64,000 nucleotides of DNA from assembly GCA_947646415.1 (NCBI GenBank), contig CANSGN010000002.1:109519-173518 (forward strand), in the 5' to 3' direction. Positions 16,260 to 24,543 of this stretch are shown here, in pieces. Position 1 is the stretch's first letter; every line of letters starts with the position of its first letter. The stretch is from an uncultured Clostridia bacterium. Its GTDB lineage: Bacteria > Bacillota > Clostridia > Christensenellales > UBA3700. The translations under genes and the position numbers were made by a program. A model generated the notes under the pieces. That model did no database searches. It saw only the letters and a list, made by a program, of their open reading frames with translations, and was not told where the DNA came from.

Positions 16260-17447
16260 ATGAAATACTTATTTACATCTGAAAGTGTAACAAAAGGGCA
16301 TCCAGATAAAGTATGCGATCAAATTTCAGATGCAATACTTGATGCAGTATTGAGAGAAGATAAAAAGGCTCGAGTGGCATGTGAAACAGCGATTACAAAT
16401 GGAATTGTACATGTCATGGGTGAAATAACATCAAAAACAAAAGTTAACTATGAACAAATTATAAGAAGTACAATTCAAAATATAGGCTATCATAGTGAAG
16501 AAAGCGGTTTTGACCCAAATAATTGTTCAGTTATGGTATCTATACATCAGCAATCACAAGACATCGCTATGGGAGTGAATAATTCTTTAGAATATTGTAA
16601 ATCTAAAGATTATTTAGATGAAATTGGTGCGGGCGATCAAGGAATGATGTTTGGCTATGCTTGTAATGAAAGTGAAGAGTTGTTACCACTATCACTAGCA
16701 TTGTCAAGAAAAATTACAAATAGTTTAACAGATTTAAGAGAAAATGGAGTTTTGAATTATTTGTTCCCAGATGGCAAAGCTCAAGTAACAGTTGAATATG
16801 AAAATAATAAAGTTGTACGAATAGATACAATTATTATATCTGCTCAGCATAATTCCATTGTTAAAATTGAAGATTTAAGAAAAGATTTGAAAGAATTGAT
16901 TATTGATAAAGTTATTCCTTCAAATTTAATAGATAATTCTACAAAAATTTTGATTAATCCTACAGGACGATTTGTAATAGGTGGACCTAAAGGAGATAGC
17001 GGGGTAACTGGTAGGAAGATAATTGTAGATACATATGGTGGTGCTTGTCCGCATGGTGGCGGAGCATTTAGTGGAAAAGACCCAACAAAAGTAGATAGGT
17101 CAGGAGCATATCTTACAAGATATATAGCAAAAAATATTGTTGCAGCAAAACTAGCAGATAAATGTGAAATTCAAATTGCTTATGCTATTGGACAAGCAGA
17201 TATTATATCATTGAATATAAACACTTTTAACACATGTAATGTTACAAATGAAGCTTTGTTATGTGCAGTTAGAAAAGTTTTTGATTTTAGACCAAAAGCA
17301 ATTATAGAACAATTCAATCTACTAGATTTCAATTATACACAAACTGCTCAAAATGGACATTTTGGTTTTGAGGATTATCCTTGGGAAAAAACGGATAAAT
17401 CTGAAATTTTATTGAAAGAAATATCAGCAAGTAACCAGAGAACATAA
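16260..17447 (+). CDS. metK: S-adenosylmethionine synthetase encoded in the RiPP operon
   Basis: A full-length 395-aa MetK with all signatures: GHPDKVCDQISDAI, GAGDQGMMFGYA and GGGAFSGKDPTKVDRSGAY. It makes SAM from methionine and ATP in the cytosol. The start is ATG 16260 (AAGGAG 8 nt upstream), inside the segment after the ABC transporter. It lies in the same direction with a 16-nt gap, so it belongs to the RiPP operon rather than being the housekeeping gene (inference). A dedicated SAM supply fits a radical SAM enzyme that consumes SAM. It is clearly a different sequence from the second, phage-borne MetK at 34117. Confidence 0.95.
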   Translation: MKYLFTSESVTKGHPDKVCDQISDAILDAVLREDKKARVACETAITNGIVHVMGEITSKTKVNYEQIIRSTIQNIGYHSEESGFDPNNCSVMVSIHQQSQDIAMGVNNSLEYCKSKDYLDEIGAGDQGMMFGYACNESEELLPLSLALSRKITNSLTDLRENGVLNYLFPDGKAQVTVEYENNKVVRIDTIIISAQHNSIVKIEDLRKDLKELIIDKVIPSNLIDNSTKILINPTGRFVIGGPKGDSGVTGRKIIVDTYGGACPHGGGAFSGKDPTKVDRSGAYLTRYIAKNIVAAKLADKCEIQIAYAIGQADIISLNINTFNTCNVTNEALLCAVRKVFDFRPKAIIEQFNLLDFNYTQTAQNGHFGFEDYPWEKTDKSEILLKEISASNQRT

Positions 17448-17511
17448 ATTATAAAAAATTATATTGGTAAAAAGAAAGCATATTTACAAAAAAAACAAAA
17501 CGGAGGTTTTT

Positions 17512-18177
17512 ATGATTAAAGAAAGAAAAATTAGTAAGTCTATTGTATCAATCATATTGATGCTAATAGTAAGTTTAAGTATAGGCTTTGTAGCAATGCA
17601 GATTGCAAAACCTAATGATGAAATCAATTTGTCAGCATCAACAGTTAGCGATGTATCTACAACAAATGAGTTGTCTTTTGTTGAACCATATGGTATTATT
17701 AATGACAAAGGATGTATATGGTGCAAACAAACAGGAACAAAGGATAATCCTTATCATGAGGCACCTTGGAATGGAAGAATAATGTGTCTAGATTCAACTG
17801 CTTCTAGAAATTATTCTGGCAGACAATATTCACTTGAACTTAATGTTGATGTGCGAGATATTGCATGGCCTTTCAACGATGACGTAATTGTTGAATTTAA
17901 GTTTTATTATCAAGAAGGCACATTAGGCTTGAAAAAATCTATGAAAGTAGATTCATTGTATATCAATACAAAATTCTATGGCGAAAAAGGCACTACTATT
18001 CCGAAAGAAAGGAGTTGTAGTGATAAATCATCAGCAGGATTCACTATTCAAGGTGGAACAAAAACATACAGAGTCGATGTAGAAGTTTGGTATTCATTCC
18101 ATGATGGATATAATTCTATAAGTAAATGTGTGTACTTTGTATTCGATAATAATTATTGCGGACACCCACAAAAATAA
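17512..18177 (+). CDS. Secreted six-cysteine protein of unknown function
   Basis: A 221-aa protein with a cleavable-type N-terminus: basic MIKERKISK, a hydrophobic helix of about 20 residues, then a polar Ser/Thr-rich stretch, consistent with a Sec signal peptide. The mature part has six Cys (including CIWC and a late SKC and YC) that may form three disulfides, and alternating hydrophobic residues typical of a beta-sandwich. CGGAGG precedes ATG 17512. It is followed by a two-permease ABC system, like the layout of lactococcin-972-type loci, but the protein is about twice the length of that bacteriocin. It could be a bacteriocin, an immunity factor or a binding protein. Confidence 0.6.
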   Translation: MIKERKISKSIVSIILMLIVSLSIGFVAMQIAKPNDEINLSASTVSDVSTTNELSFVEPYGIINDKGCIWCKQTGTKDNPYHEAPWNGRIMCLDSTASRNYSGRQYSLELNVDVRDIAWPFNDDVIVEFKFYYQEGTLGLKKSMKVDSLYINTKFYGEKGTTIPKERSCSDKSSAGFTIQGGTKTYRVDVEVWYSFHDGYNSISKCVYFVFDNNYCGHPQK

Positions 18178-18225
18178 ATATTGCTATAAATATGCTTTCT
18201 TAATATTTTTTATTATTGATAGACT

Positions 18226-19326
18226 ATGAAAAATAAGTTACATTTTTTAATTAACAGTATAAAACAATCAATAACAAGCAAACCATTTGCTTTTGCTTTG
18301 CTATTTCTTATATTTTTTGCAACTACCATTTGTTGTAGTATCCCATCACGTTGGTTAGCGGGTGGCATAAATGAAGAGTACTCAACAGCAATGTCAATGT
18401 CGTTTAAGGTTGCACCGCAAGATTTTGCTCAAAACAATATTGCAATTGGTGATTATGTTAAGGGGAATAGTAGCAATATTGCTTATGATGAAAAAGGCTT
18501 TTCTGGTGATTTAATAGCTTATCATTATAATGTGAAAATTTCTGCTAATGACAATCCTATAAAATTTGAAAGCGTTAAAGTGGTTTTTGCCTTAACGCAA
18601 AAATATGGTATAGCCGAAAACGATATTTTAAACAAAAAAAATGTTGTTGCGGTTAGAGATATTATTGCGTTACAATATGGTATACAAGTTGGTGACAAAA
18701 TAAATTTGTATGGAAATGAATTGCTTGTTCAAAATTTGTTTGATGATTATTATGATTTTGCTATTCCATACAACTTGCAAATTAAAGATTGGTATTCTTG
18801 TACTCCATCATCTGGTGAGATTGAAGGCGATTTGACTACGGATCGTTATGTTTATGGTGAAATTCATAATATCACATACGAAGGAAAAAAGAGACTTGAA
18901 AATGGTTTGGAAAAATTGAATTGTATCTTTACCTCATATTTTGATGCCAGTTTATTTGTTGGCGTAATATTAGTTTTGGGCATGCTTGCTATTTGTGTTC
19001 TTTCTTCAATTTCAATCATGCTGTATTGGCTTAAATGCAACAGCAAAAAATATGCAACTTACAAAACACTCGGGTGTAGTCCAGCAATGCTTTCTTTTGC
19101 AATAATTATTGAAACAGTGTTAATTGCAATGGTTGCTATCGGGGGTGGCTTGATTGTTGACTTTATAATTGGACTTGTAATGCAAATTGAAGTTCCTTTA
19201 GGGGCCTTTGCATGGTTGCATTATTTGATTTTGACAGTTGCACCACTTGTTAGTGCGACCATAATGACCATAATCGCGGTGACAAAACGAGCGATTGCTA
19301 TGCCAGCAAATACAAAATACAATTAA
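18226..19326 (+). CDS. FtsX/MacB-type ABC permease, first subunit
   Basis: A 366-aa protein with an N-terminal membrane helix (residues about 20-40), a large extracytoplasmic domain (40-235) and three C-terminal helices (about 240-265, 290-315 and 330-355), the standard topology of FtsX/MacB permeases. Motifs VGDKINLYGNELLVQNLF and YATYKTLGCSPAM fit that family. It pairs with the next gene and with the ATPase at 20601. Such systems usually act in export or antimicrobial resistance by mechanotransmission rather than transport through a channel. No clear ribosome site is seen before ATG 18226, only a weak GATAG. Confidence 0.78.
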   Translation: MKNKLHFLINSIKQSITSKPFAFALLFLIFFATTICCSIPSRWLAGGINEEYSTAMSMSFKVAPQDFAQNNIAIGDYVKGNSSNIAYDEKGFSGDLIAYHYNVKISANDNPIKFESVKVVFALTQKYGIAENDILNKKNVVAVRDIIALQYGIQVGDKINLYGNELLVQNLFDDYYDFAIPYNLQIKDWYSCTPSSGEIEGDLTTDRYVYGEIHNITYEGKKRLENGLEKLNCIFTSYFDASLFVGVILVLGMLAICVLSSISIMLYWLKCNSKKYATYKTLGCSPAMLSFAIIIETVLIAMVAIGGGLIVDFIIGLVMQIEVPLGAFAWLHYLILTVAPLVSATIMTIIAVTKRAIAMPANTKYN

Positions 19327-19340
19327 AGGAGAAGGGAAGT

Positions 19341-20486
19341 ATGAACAAACTTAGAATTTTAAAATCAAGTTTATTTTCTACTGCTTTGCTTTCCATTGTG
19401 ATTTTGATTGCGACATCGTTTATTATGGTAGTATTTCCGCTTGCTTATTATCAGTCATTTGCAAGAATTTCAGATGACGATATAGCGGGCTATAGTGAAG
19501 ATATTGCAGACTATAGTGCAGTATCTTTCGCATCACTTGAAAATCATCAATACTATAATCTTTGCAAAACATTTGATATGGAAAATTTTGCAGGTACTGC
19601 AAGTTATGGCTATGTTGAGTATAAATCGCCTGATGAACTAGACTCTCCTCAGGTATATGAACTATTATTTGTTAGCGAAAAGGCGGCAAATGAATTGCCA
19701 GCGCTACAGGGCTACAATTTTTCAAAAACAAAGCCAAAAAATTACAGAGAGGCATATGCTCCTACTAATTTGAAGAATGTTTACAAAGTAGGTGAAATTT
19801 ACACAATTAGTTGCTATGAAGGGGTTTACTATAAAGAGTGGACGATTAAAATTTTGGGATATTGCGAAAATCCTTATTATGACTTTTATCCAGCATATTA
19901 TACAGAAAGTTTTTTAAAAGACATGTGGTCTAATTTTTTAATATTCGATGATATTCCAACTTATGCAAAAATAGAAAGCGGACTTATGATGAGTGATAAA
20001 TCGTCAGAGTATTACAGCAACTTGGGTGCATATGCTAGAGTAGTAAGGGAAATGAATATTGATAGGAAAACTTCTGAAGTCAACGATTTTTTTCTTTACT
20101 GGTGCATTAGTGCAATTATTTTGATAGTGATTGTTGTTATGGCGAATTACTATTTTGCAAGTGACAAATTGATTAAACGCAGTGGCGTTATGTACATATA
20201 TGGTGGCAAACGTTCAACAATTATTTGTACAGAAATAGTCAAAATGCTACTTTTGTTTTTTATAGCAATGCTAATTGCAACTATGATAATTGGGATTGTA
20301 ATTGCAGAAACTAGTTATCCAAGTTTGTCAGGAGAAACTTTAGCGAGTGATTATGTTGACTGGAAAACGCATTTTACTTGCGTAGGCATAATGTTTGCAG
20401 CATACCTTGCTAGCATTTCATTGGGACTAATAAAGCTGTTGCGTTTTAAACCGCTCAAAGCATTGTCAAATAACAATATAGAATAG
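19341..20486 (+). CDS. FtsX/MacB-type ABC permease, second subunit
   Basis: A 381-aa protein with the same topology as the preceding gene: N-terminal helix, a Tyr/Asp-rich extracytoplasmic domain of about 200 residues, and three C-terminal helices. GGAGAAGGG precedes ATG 19341 and it follows the first permease by 14 nt. The extracytoplasmic domain differs from that of its partner, suggesting a heterodimer. With the secreted six-Cys protein and the ATPase it forms one transport or immunity unit at the end of the island. Substrate unknown. Confidence 0.76.
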   Translation: MNKLRILKSSLFSTALLSIVILIATSFIMVVFPLAYYQSFARISDDDIAGYSEDIADYSAVSFASLENHQYYNLCKTFDMENFAGTASYGYVEYKSPDELDSPQVYELLFVSEKAANELPALQGYNFSKTKPKNYREAYAPTNLKNVYKVGEIYTISCYEGVYYKEWTIKILGYCENPYYDFYPAYYTESFLKDMWSNFLIFDDIPTYAKIESGLMMSDKSSEYYSNLGAYARVVREMNIDRKTSEVNDFFLYWCISAIILIVIVVMANYYFASDKLIKRSGVMYIYGGKRSTIICTEIVKMLLLFFIAMLIATMIIGIVIAETSYPSLSGETLASDYVDWKTHFTCVGIMFAAYLASISLGLIKLLRFKPLKALSNNNIE

Positions 20487-20600
20487 AAGCAACAAAAATT
20501 AAATAATTTGCAAGTGCAATAAGTTTTTAAATCAAAAAAATAAACTACCAATCAAAAATCGGCATTAAAGTCAAAAATCAATTAATTTTAAGAGAGTATT

Positions 20601-21275
20601 ATGGAAATAATAAATTTAATGAACATTCATAAAAAATATAATAAAGATAAACCGAATGAAGTGCATGCTTTGTGTGGTGTAGACCTTGTAATTAACAAGG
20701 GCGAAAGTGTTGCGATTATGGGAGTCTCTGGTAGCGGTAAATCGACTTTGCTCAATATTATCGGCTGTCTTGACAAGATGACAGATGGTAACTATTTGTT
20801 GAATGGCGAAAACATAAACACAAAGAACGCAACCGAGCTTGCAGAAATTAGAAACTCAACATTCGGTTTTGTGCTACAGTCATATGGACTAATTGATAGC
20901 GATAAAGTAGTAAACAATGTGCGACTTCCACTCTTGTTTAGCAAAAAATATAAACCTAATGAACAAAATGACCATATAGATACCGTGTTATATAGGCTAA
21001 AAATAGCAAATTTGAAAAATGTAAAAGTTCGTGAGCTTTCTGGTGGGCAAAAGCAAAGGGTAGCAATAGCAAGAGCAATGGTGAATGATCCGGACATAAT
21101 TTTGGCAGATGAGCCAACTTCTGCATTAGATAGCACGACTGCAACAGAAATAATTGATATTTTAAAGAATTTAAAAAAGAAGGGGAAAACAATAATAGTT
21201 GTAACGCACGACATAAATGTCGCACAAAAAATGGATAGGATAGTTACCATCATAGACGGAAAAATATGTCAGTAG
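20601..21275 (+). CDS. LolD/MacB-type ABC ATPase
   Basis: A 224-aa ATPase with Walker A GVSGSGKSTLLN, Q-loop in GFVLQSYGLID, signature LSGGQKQRVAIARAM, Walker B IILADEPTSALD and H-loop VTHDI. The GFxxQxxGLIDxxxVxxNVxLPL region resembles the ATPases of lactococcin-972-type immunity/export loci (family knowledge). It powers the two FtsX-type permeases encoded upstream. It is separated from them by 114 bp without an obvious terminator, and a weak AGAGAG ribosome site lies before ATG 20601. Confidence 0.88.
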   Translation: MEIINLMNIHKKYNKDKPNEVHALCGVDLVINKGESVAIMGVSGSGKSTLLNIIGCLDKMTDGNYLLNGENINTKNATELAEIRNSTFGFVLQSYGLIDSDKVVNNVRLPLLFSKKYKPNEQNDHIDTVLYRLKIANLKNVKVRELSGGQKQRVAIARAMVNDPDIILADEPTSALDSTTATEIIDILKNLKKKGKTIIVVTHDINVAQKMDRIVTIIDGKICQ

Positions 21276-21365
21276 ATTAAAACTTTGTTAAAAGATAATT
21301 CAAAAATCAAACCATAACATATTAGCTTATTAAATTAGTAGTTAGATAGTTTTTTTAAAATTGAA

Positions 21366-21394
21366 TTGAAATTAAATGAAATATAGTGTATAAT
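21366..21394 (+). promoter_or_regulatory. Sigma-A promoter of the ART-like gene
   Basis: TTGAAA (21366-21371), 17 bp, TATAAT (21389-21394), 23 bp before ATG 21417, with GGAAGGA as ribosome site. Confidence 0.75.
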
Positions 21395-21416
21395 TATTAT
21401 ACGGAAGGAATTACAA

Positions 21417-21962
21417 ATGAGAGAAATGACTTTATATCATGCAACAGATGAAAGCGTTGCCAAAAAGATATTACAAGATAAGTTTATAGTAAAGAAAAAT
21501 ACTGAACATTGGCTTGGGAATGGTATATATTTTTATAGGGATATTAGCTTAGCAAATTGGTGGAAAACAAGACCGTCTTCAAAATATAGTTGTAATATGC
21601 CAAATCCAGTAATAGTGCAGGTTGAAATTCAAGTGGATGAGTCAAAAGTATTGGATTTAGGGCTTTTGAAAGATTATCAGTGGTGTATCAAAGAATTTCA
21701 AGTGTTCTATAAAGACTTCTATGTGGTGTATTTTGCGGGGCAGACAAACTCTATTGAATCAATGCGAAGCGCATTTTTTGATTATCTATTTTTATCTAAA
21801 GATATACAAATGATTATTGGCAATTTCTATTTACCAAATCAACCCTACATATCGCAGCATTCAAATGATCAATTTAAACAATTTAATTTGGAATATTTTG
21901 AAGAACAGGTATGCATAGCAAAAGATAAACAAAATATAATAATAAATAAAAAAATTATTTAA
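21417..21962 (+). CDS. DUF3990-like protein, possible ADP-ribosyltransferase fold
   Basis: A 181-aa protein beginning with LYHATDESVAKKI and then HWLGNGIYFYRDISLANWW. This H-x-T plus G-x-G-I/V-Y-F-Y pattern is that of DUF3990 and PARP-like mono-ADP-ribosyltransferase folds. No signal peptide is present. It has its own consensus promoter and forms a two-gene unit with a small basic protein 10 nt downstream, closed by a terminator. The unit sits at the left edge of the prophage. A defence or toxin role is plausible by family context, but the catalytic Glu cannot be assigned from sequence alone. Confidence 0.6.
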   Translation: MREMTLYHATDESVAKKILQDKFIVKKNTEHWLGNGIYFYRDISLANWWKTRPSSKYSCNMPNPVIVQVEIQVDESKVLDLGLLKDYQWCIKEFQVFYKDFYVVYFAGQTNSIESMRSAFFDYLFLSKDIQMIIGNFYLPNQPYISQHSNDQFKQFNLEYFEEQVCIAKDKQNIIINKKII

Positions 21963-21972
21963 GGAGTAAGCT

Positions 21973-22203
21973 ATGGTAAAAATAACAGACAAAAAAATAG
22001 ATATAAAAGCGTGTTTGGAAGCATGCGAGGCGAATGGCTTGACCCCAAGTGAACAACCTAACAAGCGAGCAAAATCAGCAACTTTTACCACTAATGATGG
22101 ACAAATAAAAATTAGCAATCAATTAAATGTCACTTTAGTTAAAAGACCATCAGAGAAAAGAAAAGAAGCAGCAAAAAGAAGGCGTATCGCAACAAGAAAA
22201 TAA
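21973..22203 (+). CDS. Small basic protein paired with the ART-like gene
   Basis: A 76-aa basic protein with an N-terminal helix (KIDIKACLEACEANGL) and a strongly cationic C-terminus (PSEKRKEAAKRRRIATRK) that could bind nucleic acid. AAGGAG precedes ATG 21973 and the gap to the ART-like gene is 10 nt, so they are co-transcribed. In a toxin-antitoxin reading this would be the antitoxin, though antitoxins of this class are usually larger or acidic. I do not recognise it. Confidence 0.55.
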   Translation: MVKITDKKIDIKACLEACEANGLTPSEQPNKRAKSATFTTNDGQIKISNQLNVTLVKRPSEKRKEAAKRRRIATRK

Positions 22204-22210
22204 TAATGAC

Positions 22211-22240
22211 AAAAGCACTCGTTTAATAGCGAGTGCTTTT
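22211..22240 (+). terminator. Terminator after the ART-like pair
   Basis: AAAAGCACTCG (22211-22221) and CGAGTGCTTTT (22230-22240) form a perfect 11-bp stem with an 8-nt loop. Confidence 0.85.
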
Positions 22241-22293
22241 ATAATTAGACAATATTCGCTAAAATTTGTCAAAATTAGTTGTCATAAAGAAGG

Positions 22294-22458
22294 TATAATA
22301 TATGTATTAGCCGTCATAGGTGAGCAAAAGATATTATTATACATAAACTAGTGGCATAGTCATAATGTTAAGCTAGAAGAAATTATTTAATTATGAGCCG
22401 AACAAAGTAATGAGCGCCTACCTAAAGTAGGTTGAATCAGCTTTGTTCGGCTTTTTTA
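22294..22458 (+). ncRNA. Candidate structured small RNA in the gene-free stretch before the prophage
   Basis: In the gene-free stretch 22204-22567, a TATAAT (22294-22299) is followed by about 155 nt without an ORF. They contain nested complementary arms (ACTAG/CTAG, CATAAT/ATTATG) and end in a strong hairpin: AGCCGAACAAAG (22396-22407) with CTTTGTTCGGCT (22441-22452), an inner CCTAC/GTAGG loop, then T6. That layout suits a discrete non-coding transcript. There is no good -35 box; TTGTCA occurs at 22266 and 22279 at wrong spacings. No known RNA family is recognised. Confidence 0.4.
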
Positions 22459-22491
22459 TTCTCGGTGGCATATGCTGTCGAGAATTTTTTT
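22458..22491 (+). terminator. Second hairpin-terminator in the gene-free stretch
   Basis: ATTCTCG (22458-22464) and CGAGAAT (22479-22485) flank a CATATG-containing loop, followed by a T-run. It immediately follows the terminator of the candidate RNA. Confidence 0.6.
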
Positions 22492-22567
22492 ATTTTAATT
22501 TTCAACAGGCAAAAAACTTGCCTATTGGAAAGATACAATTTGAATATACAAAAGGGGGTTGAGTACA

Positions 22568-22900
22568 TTGACAGCATATGAGAGAAGAACGAAATTGTTT
22601 GAGACAATGTGTGAGCGAAGGCATGACACAATAAGCAATCTAGCATTTGAGTTTAATGTGTCCGAAAGAACAATTCGTTATGATATAGAAAAATTAACAT
22701 GCTACTACCCAATATATACGACACAAGGGACAGGTGGAGGAGTACATATTGTGGATGGATATAGATACGGATTCAGATACTTGGCAAATGAAGAAATAAA
22801 GTTTTTGGAAAGTATCGTGGCACAATTAGATGTTGATAAAGCAACTAAAATGCAAAAAATTATCAACAGATACAAGATGCCAACACGAGGTGCTGCATGA
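22568..22900 (+). CDS. HTH (DeoR-like) regulatory protein at the start of the phage early operon
   Basis: A 110-aa protein with a winged-helix HTH: RRHDTISNLAFEFNVSERTIRYDIEKL is the DeoR/HTH_11 pattern. The C-terminal part is short and lacks the sugar-phosphate-binding domain of full DeoR regulators, which is usual for phage versions. The start is taken as TTG 22568 because AAAGGGGG lies 9 nt upstream; an in-frame TTG at 22559 is only 0-1 nt from it. The stop overlaps the helicase start (ATGA). It may regulate early genes or assist replication initiation. Confidence 0.68.
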   Translation: MTAYERRTKLFETMCERRHDTISNLAFEFNVSERTIRYDIEKLTCYYPIYTTQGTGGGVHIVDGYRYGFRYLANEEIKFLESIVAQLDVDKATKMQKIINRYKMPTRGAA

Positions 22901-24519
22901 GAGCAGTTCGTAAAGATGAAACCATAAGAATCTATGACTCCTATCTATATAGAGAGAGTATCAAAGAAATTGACGGTAGGATGTATGATGCTGAAGATAA
23001 ATGTTGGATAGTACCGCTTTGTGAAGAGAACGTTGCCACTTTGTCGCTCATTGGAGCAAATCTCAATGAAGAGCTTAGGACAATGTTGAAGAACCAAAAT
23101 AAGGCGTTTGTGGGCGAATATCAACACCGAACACCTAGAGTAAAAGTCAAACTATTTTCTCATCAACAGAATGCATATGACTTTGCACTAAACACTTTTG
23201 AAAAGAGTAAGGGAGTTGCCCTGCTTGCGGATATGGGAACAGGAAAGTCAATGATGACAATAGCAATAACTGGAACACTCGAGATTGAAAAAGATGTCAA
23301 GAGAATGCTTATAGTTTGTCCGAAGTCAATAGTTGGTGTTTGGGAAGAAGAGTTTCGAAAGTTCGCAGATTACAAATATGCAATAACGGTGCTTGATGGC
23401 ACAATGAAAAAGAAACGCTCAGCATTTGGTTTTATGCAGGGAAAAGCACTTCAAATCATAGTCGTAAATTATGAAAGTTGTTGGCGGTTGGAAGAAGAAA
23501 TTGCAGAATGGAAACCAGACTTAATCGTTTGTGATGAATCATCAAAAATAAAGACCCCAATGGCATCGCAGGCTAAGGCATTACATAGGCTTGGACGAAA
23601 CACAAAGTATAATATGATACTCACAGGAACACCAATCACAGGTAGTCCGTTAGATATTTATTCACAATATAAATTTGTTAATGAAGAAATATTCGGAAGT
23701 AGTTTCTACCTTTTCAGAAGCAGATATGCTATTATGGGTGGATTTCAGAATCGCATGATAACTGGTTATAGAAATATGGTAGAACTCGTGCAAAAAGTGC
23801 ATAGCATCGCATTTAGAATCAAGATAGAAGATGCTGTTGACTTGCCACCTTTCATTGATGAAACAAGAGTAATACCATTGGAGCCCAAAGCACAATCAGT
23901 ATATAAGCAGTTGGAAAAAGATTGTTATGCAGAATTGAGTCATGGAGAAGTGTCTGCACGAAACGTTTTAACACAACTATTGAGATTGTCGCAATGTTCA
24001 GGTGGCTTTATACGAGATGATATAAGTGGTAAGGCGGAACAAGTTAGTAATGCCAAACTAGAGGCTCTTGAAGAGATATTGGAAGCTTGTATGGAAGAAG
24101 GCCGTAAGGTTGTAGTGTTTGCAAGATTTATCCCAGAAATAGAGGCAATTAAAAATTTGCTTGAAGGAATGAAAATAGAGTATTCGCTTATATGCGGAGC
24201 AACCAAAGACAGGGCAGAGCAAGTCAAAAGATTTCAAGAAAACCCAGATGTCAAAGTGTTTGTTGGGCAGTTGCAAACAACAGGTATGGGACTTACTTTG
24301 ACAGCAGCAAATGTCGCAGTCTTTTATTCGTTAGATTTTTCATATGCGAATTATGAACAGAGCCGAGCAAGGATACATCGCATCGGTCAGAAAGAAAAGT
24401 GTTTGTATATTCACCTTGTCTGTAAAAACACAGTGGATGAAAAGATTATAAATGCTCTAAAACACAAGGCAGATATAGCAAACATTATGGTAGATAATTG
24501 GCAACAACTTTTAAATTAG
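22897..24519 (+). CDS. Phage SNF2-family helicase
   Basis: A 540-aa SF2 helicase/translocase: residues 1-70 are a short N-terminal domain, followed by motif I LLADMGTGKSMMTIA, motif II VCDESSKIKT (DExx box as DESS), motif III LTGTPITGSPLD, and the C-terminal lobe with GMGLTLTAANVAVFY and the motif VI region QSRARIHRIGQ. This is the small SNF2 type typical of Bacillota phage replication modules. It remodels protein-DNA complexes or translocates on double-stranded DNA using ATP. It starts within the HTH gene stop and leads the replication operon. Confidence 0.88.
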   Translation: MRAVRKDETIRIYDSYLYRESIKEIDGRMYDAEDKCWIVPLCEENVATLSLIGANLNEELRTMLKNQNKAFVGEYQHRTPRVKVKLFSHQQNAYDFALNTFEKSKGVALLADMGTGKSMMTIAITGTLEIEKDVKRMLIVCPKSIVGVWEEEFRKFADYKYAITVLDGTMKKKRSAFGFMQGKALQIIVVNYESCWRLEEEIAEWKPDLIVCDESSKIKTPMASQAKALHRLGRNTKYNMILTGTPITGSPLDIYSQYKFVNEEIFGSSFYLFRSRYAIMGGFQNRMITGYRNMVELVQKVHSIAFRIKIEDAVDLPPFIDETRVIPLEPKAQSVYKQLEKDCYAELSHGEVSARNVLTQLLRLSQCSGGFIRDDISGKAEQVSNAKLEALEEILEACMEEGRKVVVFARFIPEIEAIKNLLEGMKIEYSLICGATKDRAEQVKRFQENPDVKVFVGQLQTTGMGLTLTAANVAVFYSLDFSYANYEQSRARIHRIGQKEKCLYIHLVCKNTVDEKIINALKHKADIANIMVDNWQQLLN

Positions 24520-24543
24520 CAATAAAGATACGGAGGTATTAAT

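Noticed and set aside
16200..16260. SAM riboswitch before metK in the RiPP operon
   Set aside because: The gap to the ABC transporter gene is only 16 nt, with no room for an aptamer.
20792..21253. Long minus-strand frame opposite the ABC ATPase gene
   Set aside because: It mirrors a strongly conserved ATPase coding frame, has no ribosome site, and its translation is Ser/Phe-rich shadow sequence.
22294..22458. Retron msr-msd region
   Set aside because: It has nested inverted arms, but no reverse transcriptase gene lies nearby.
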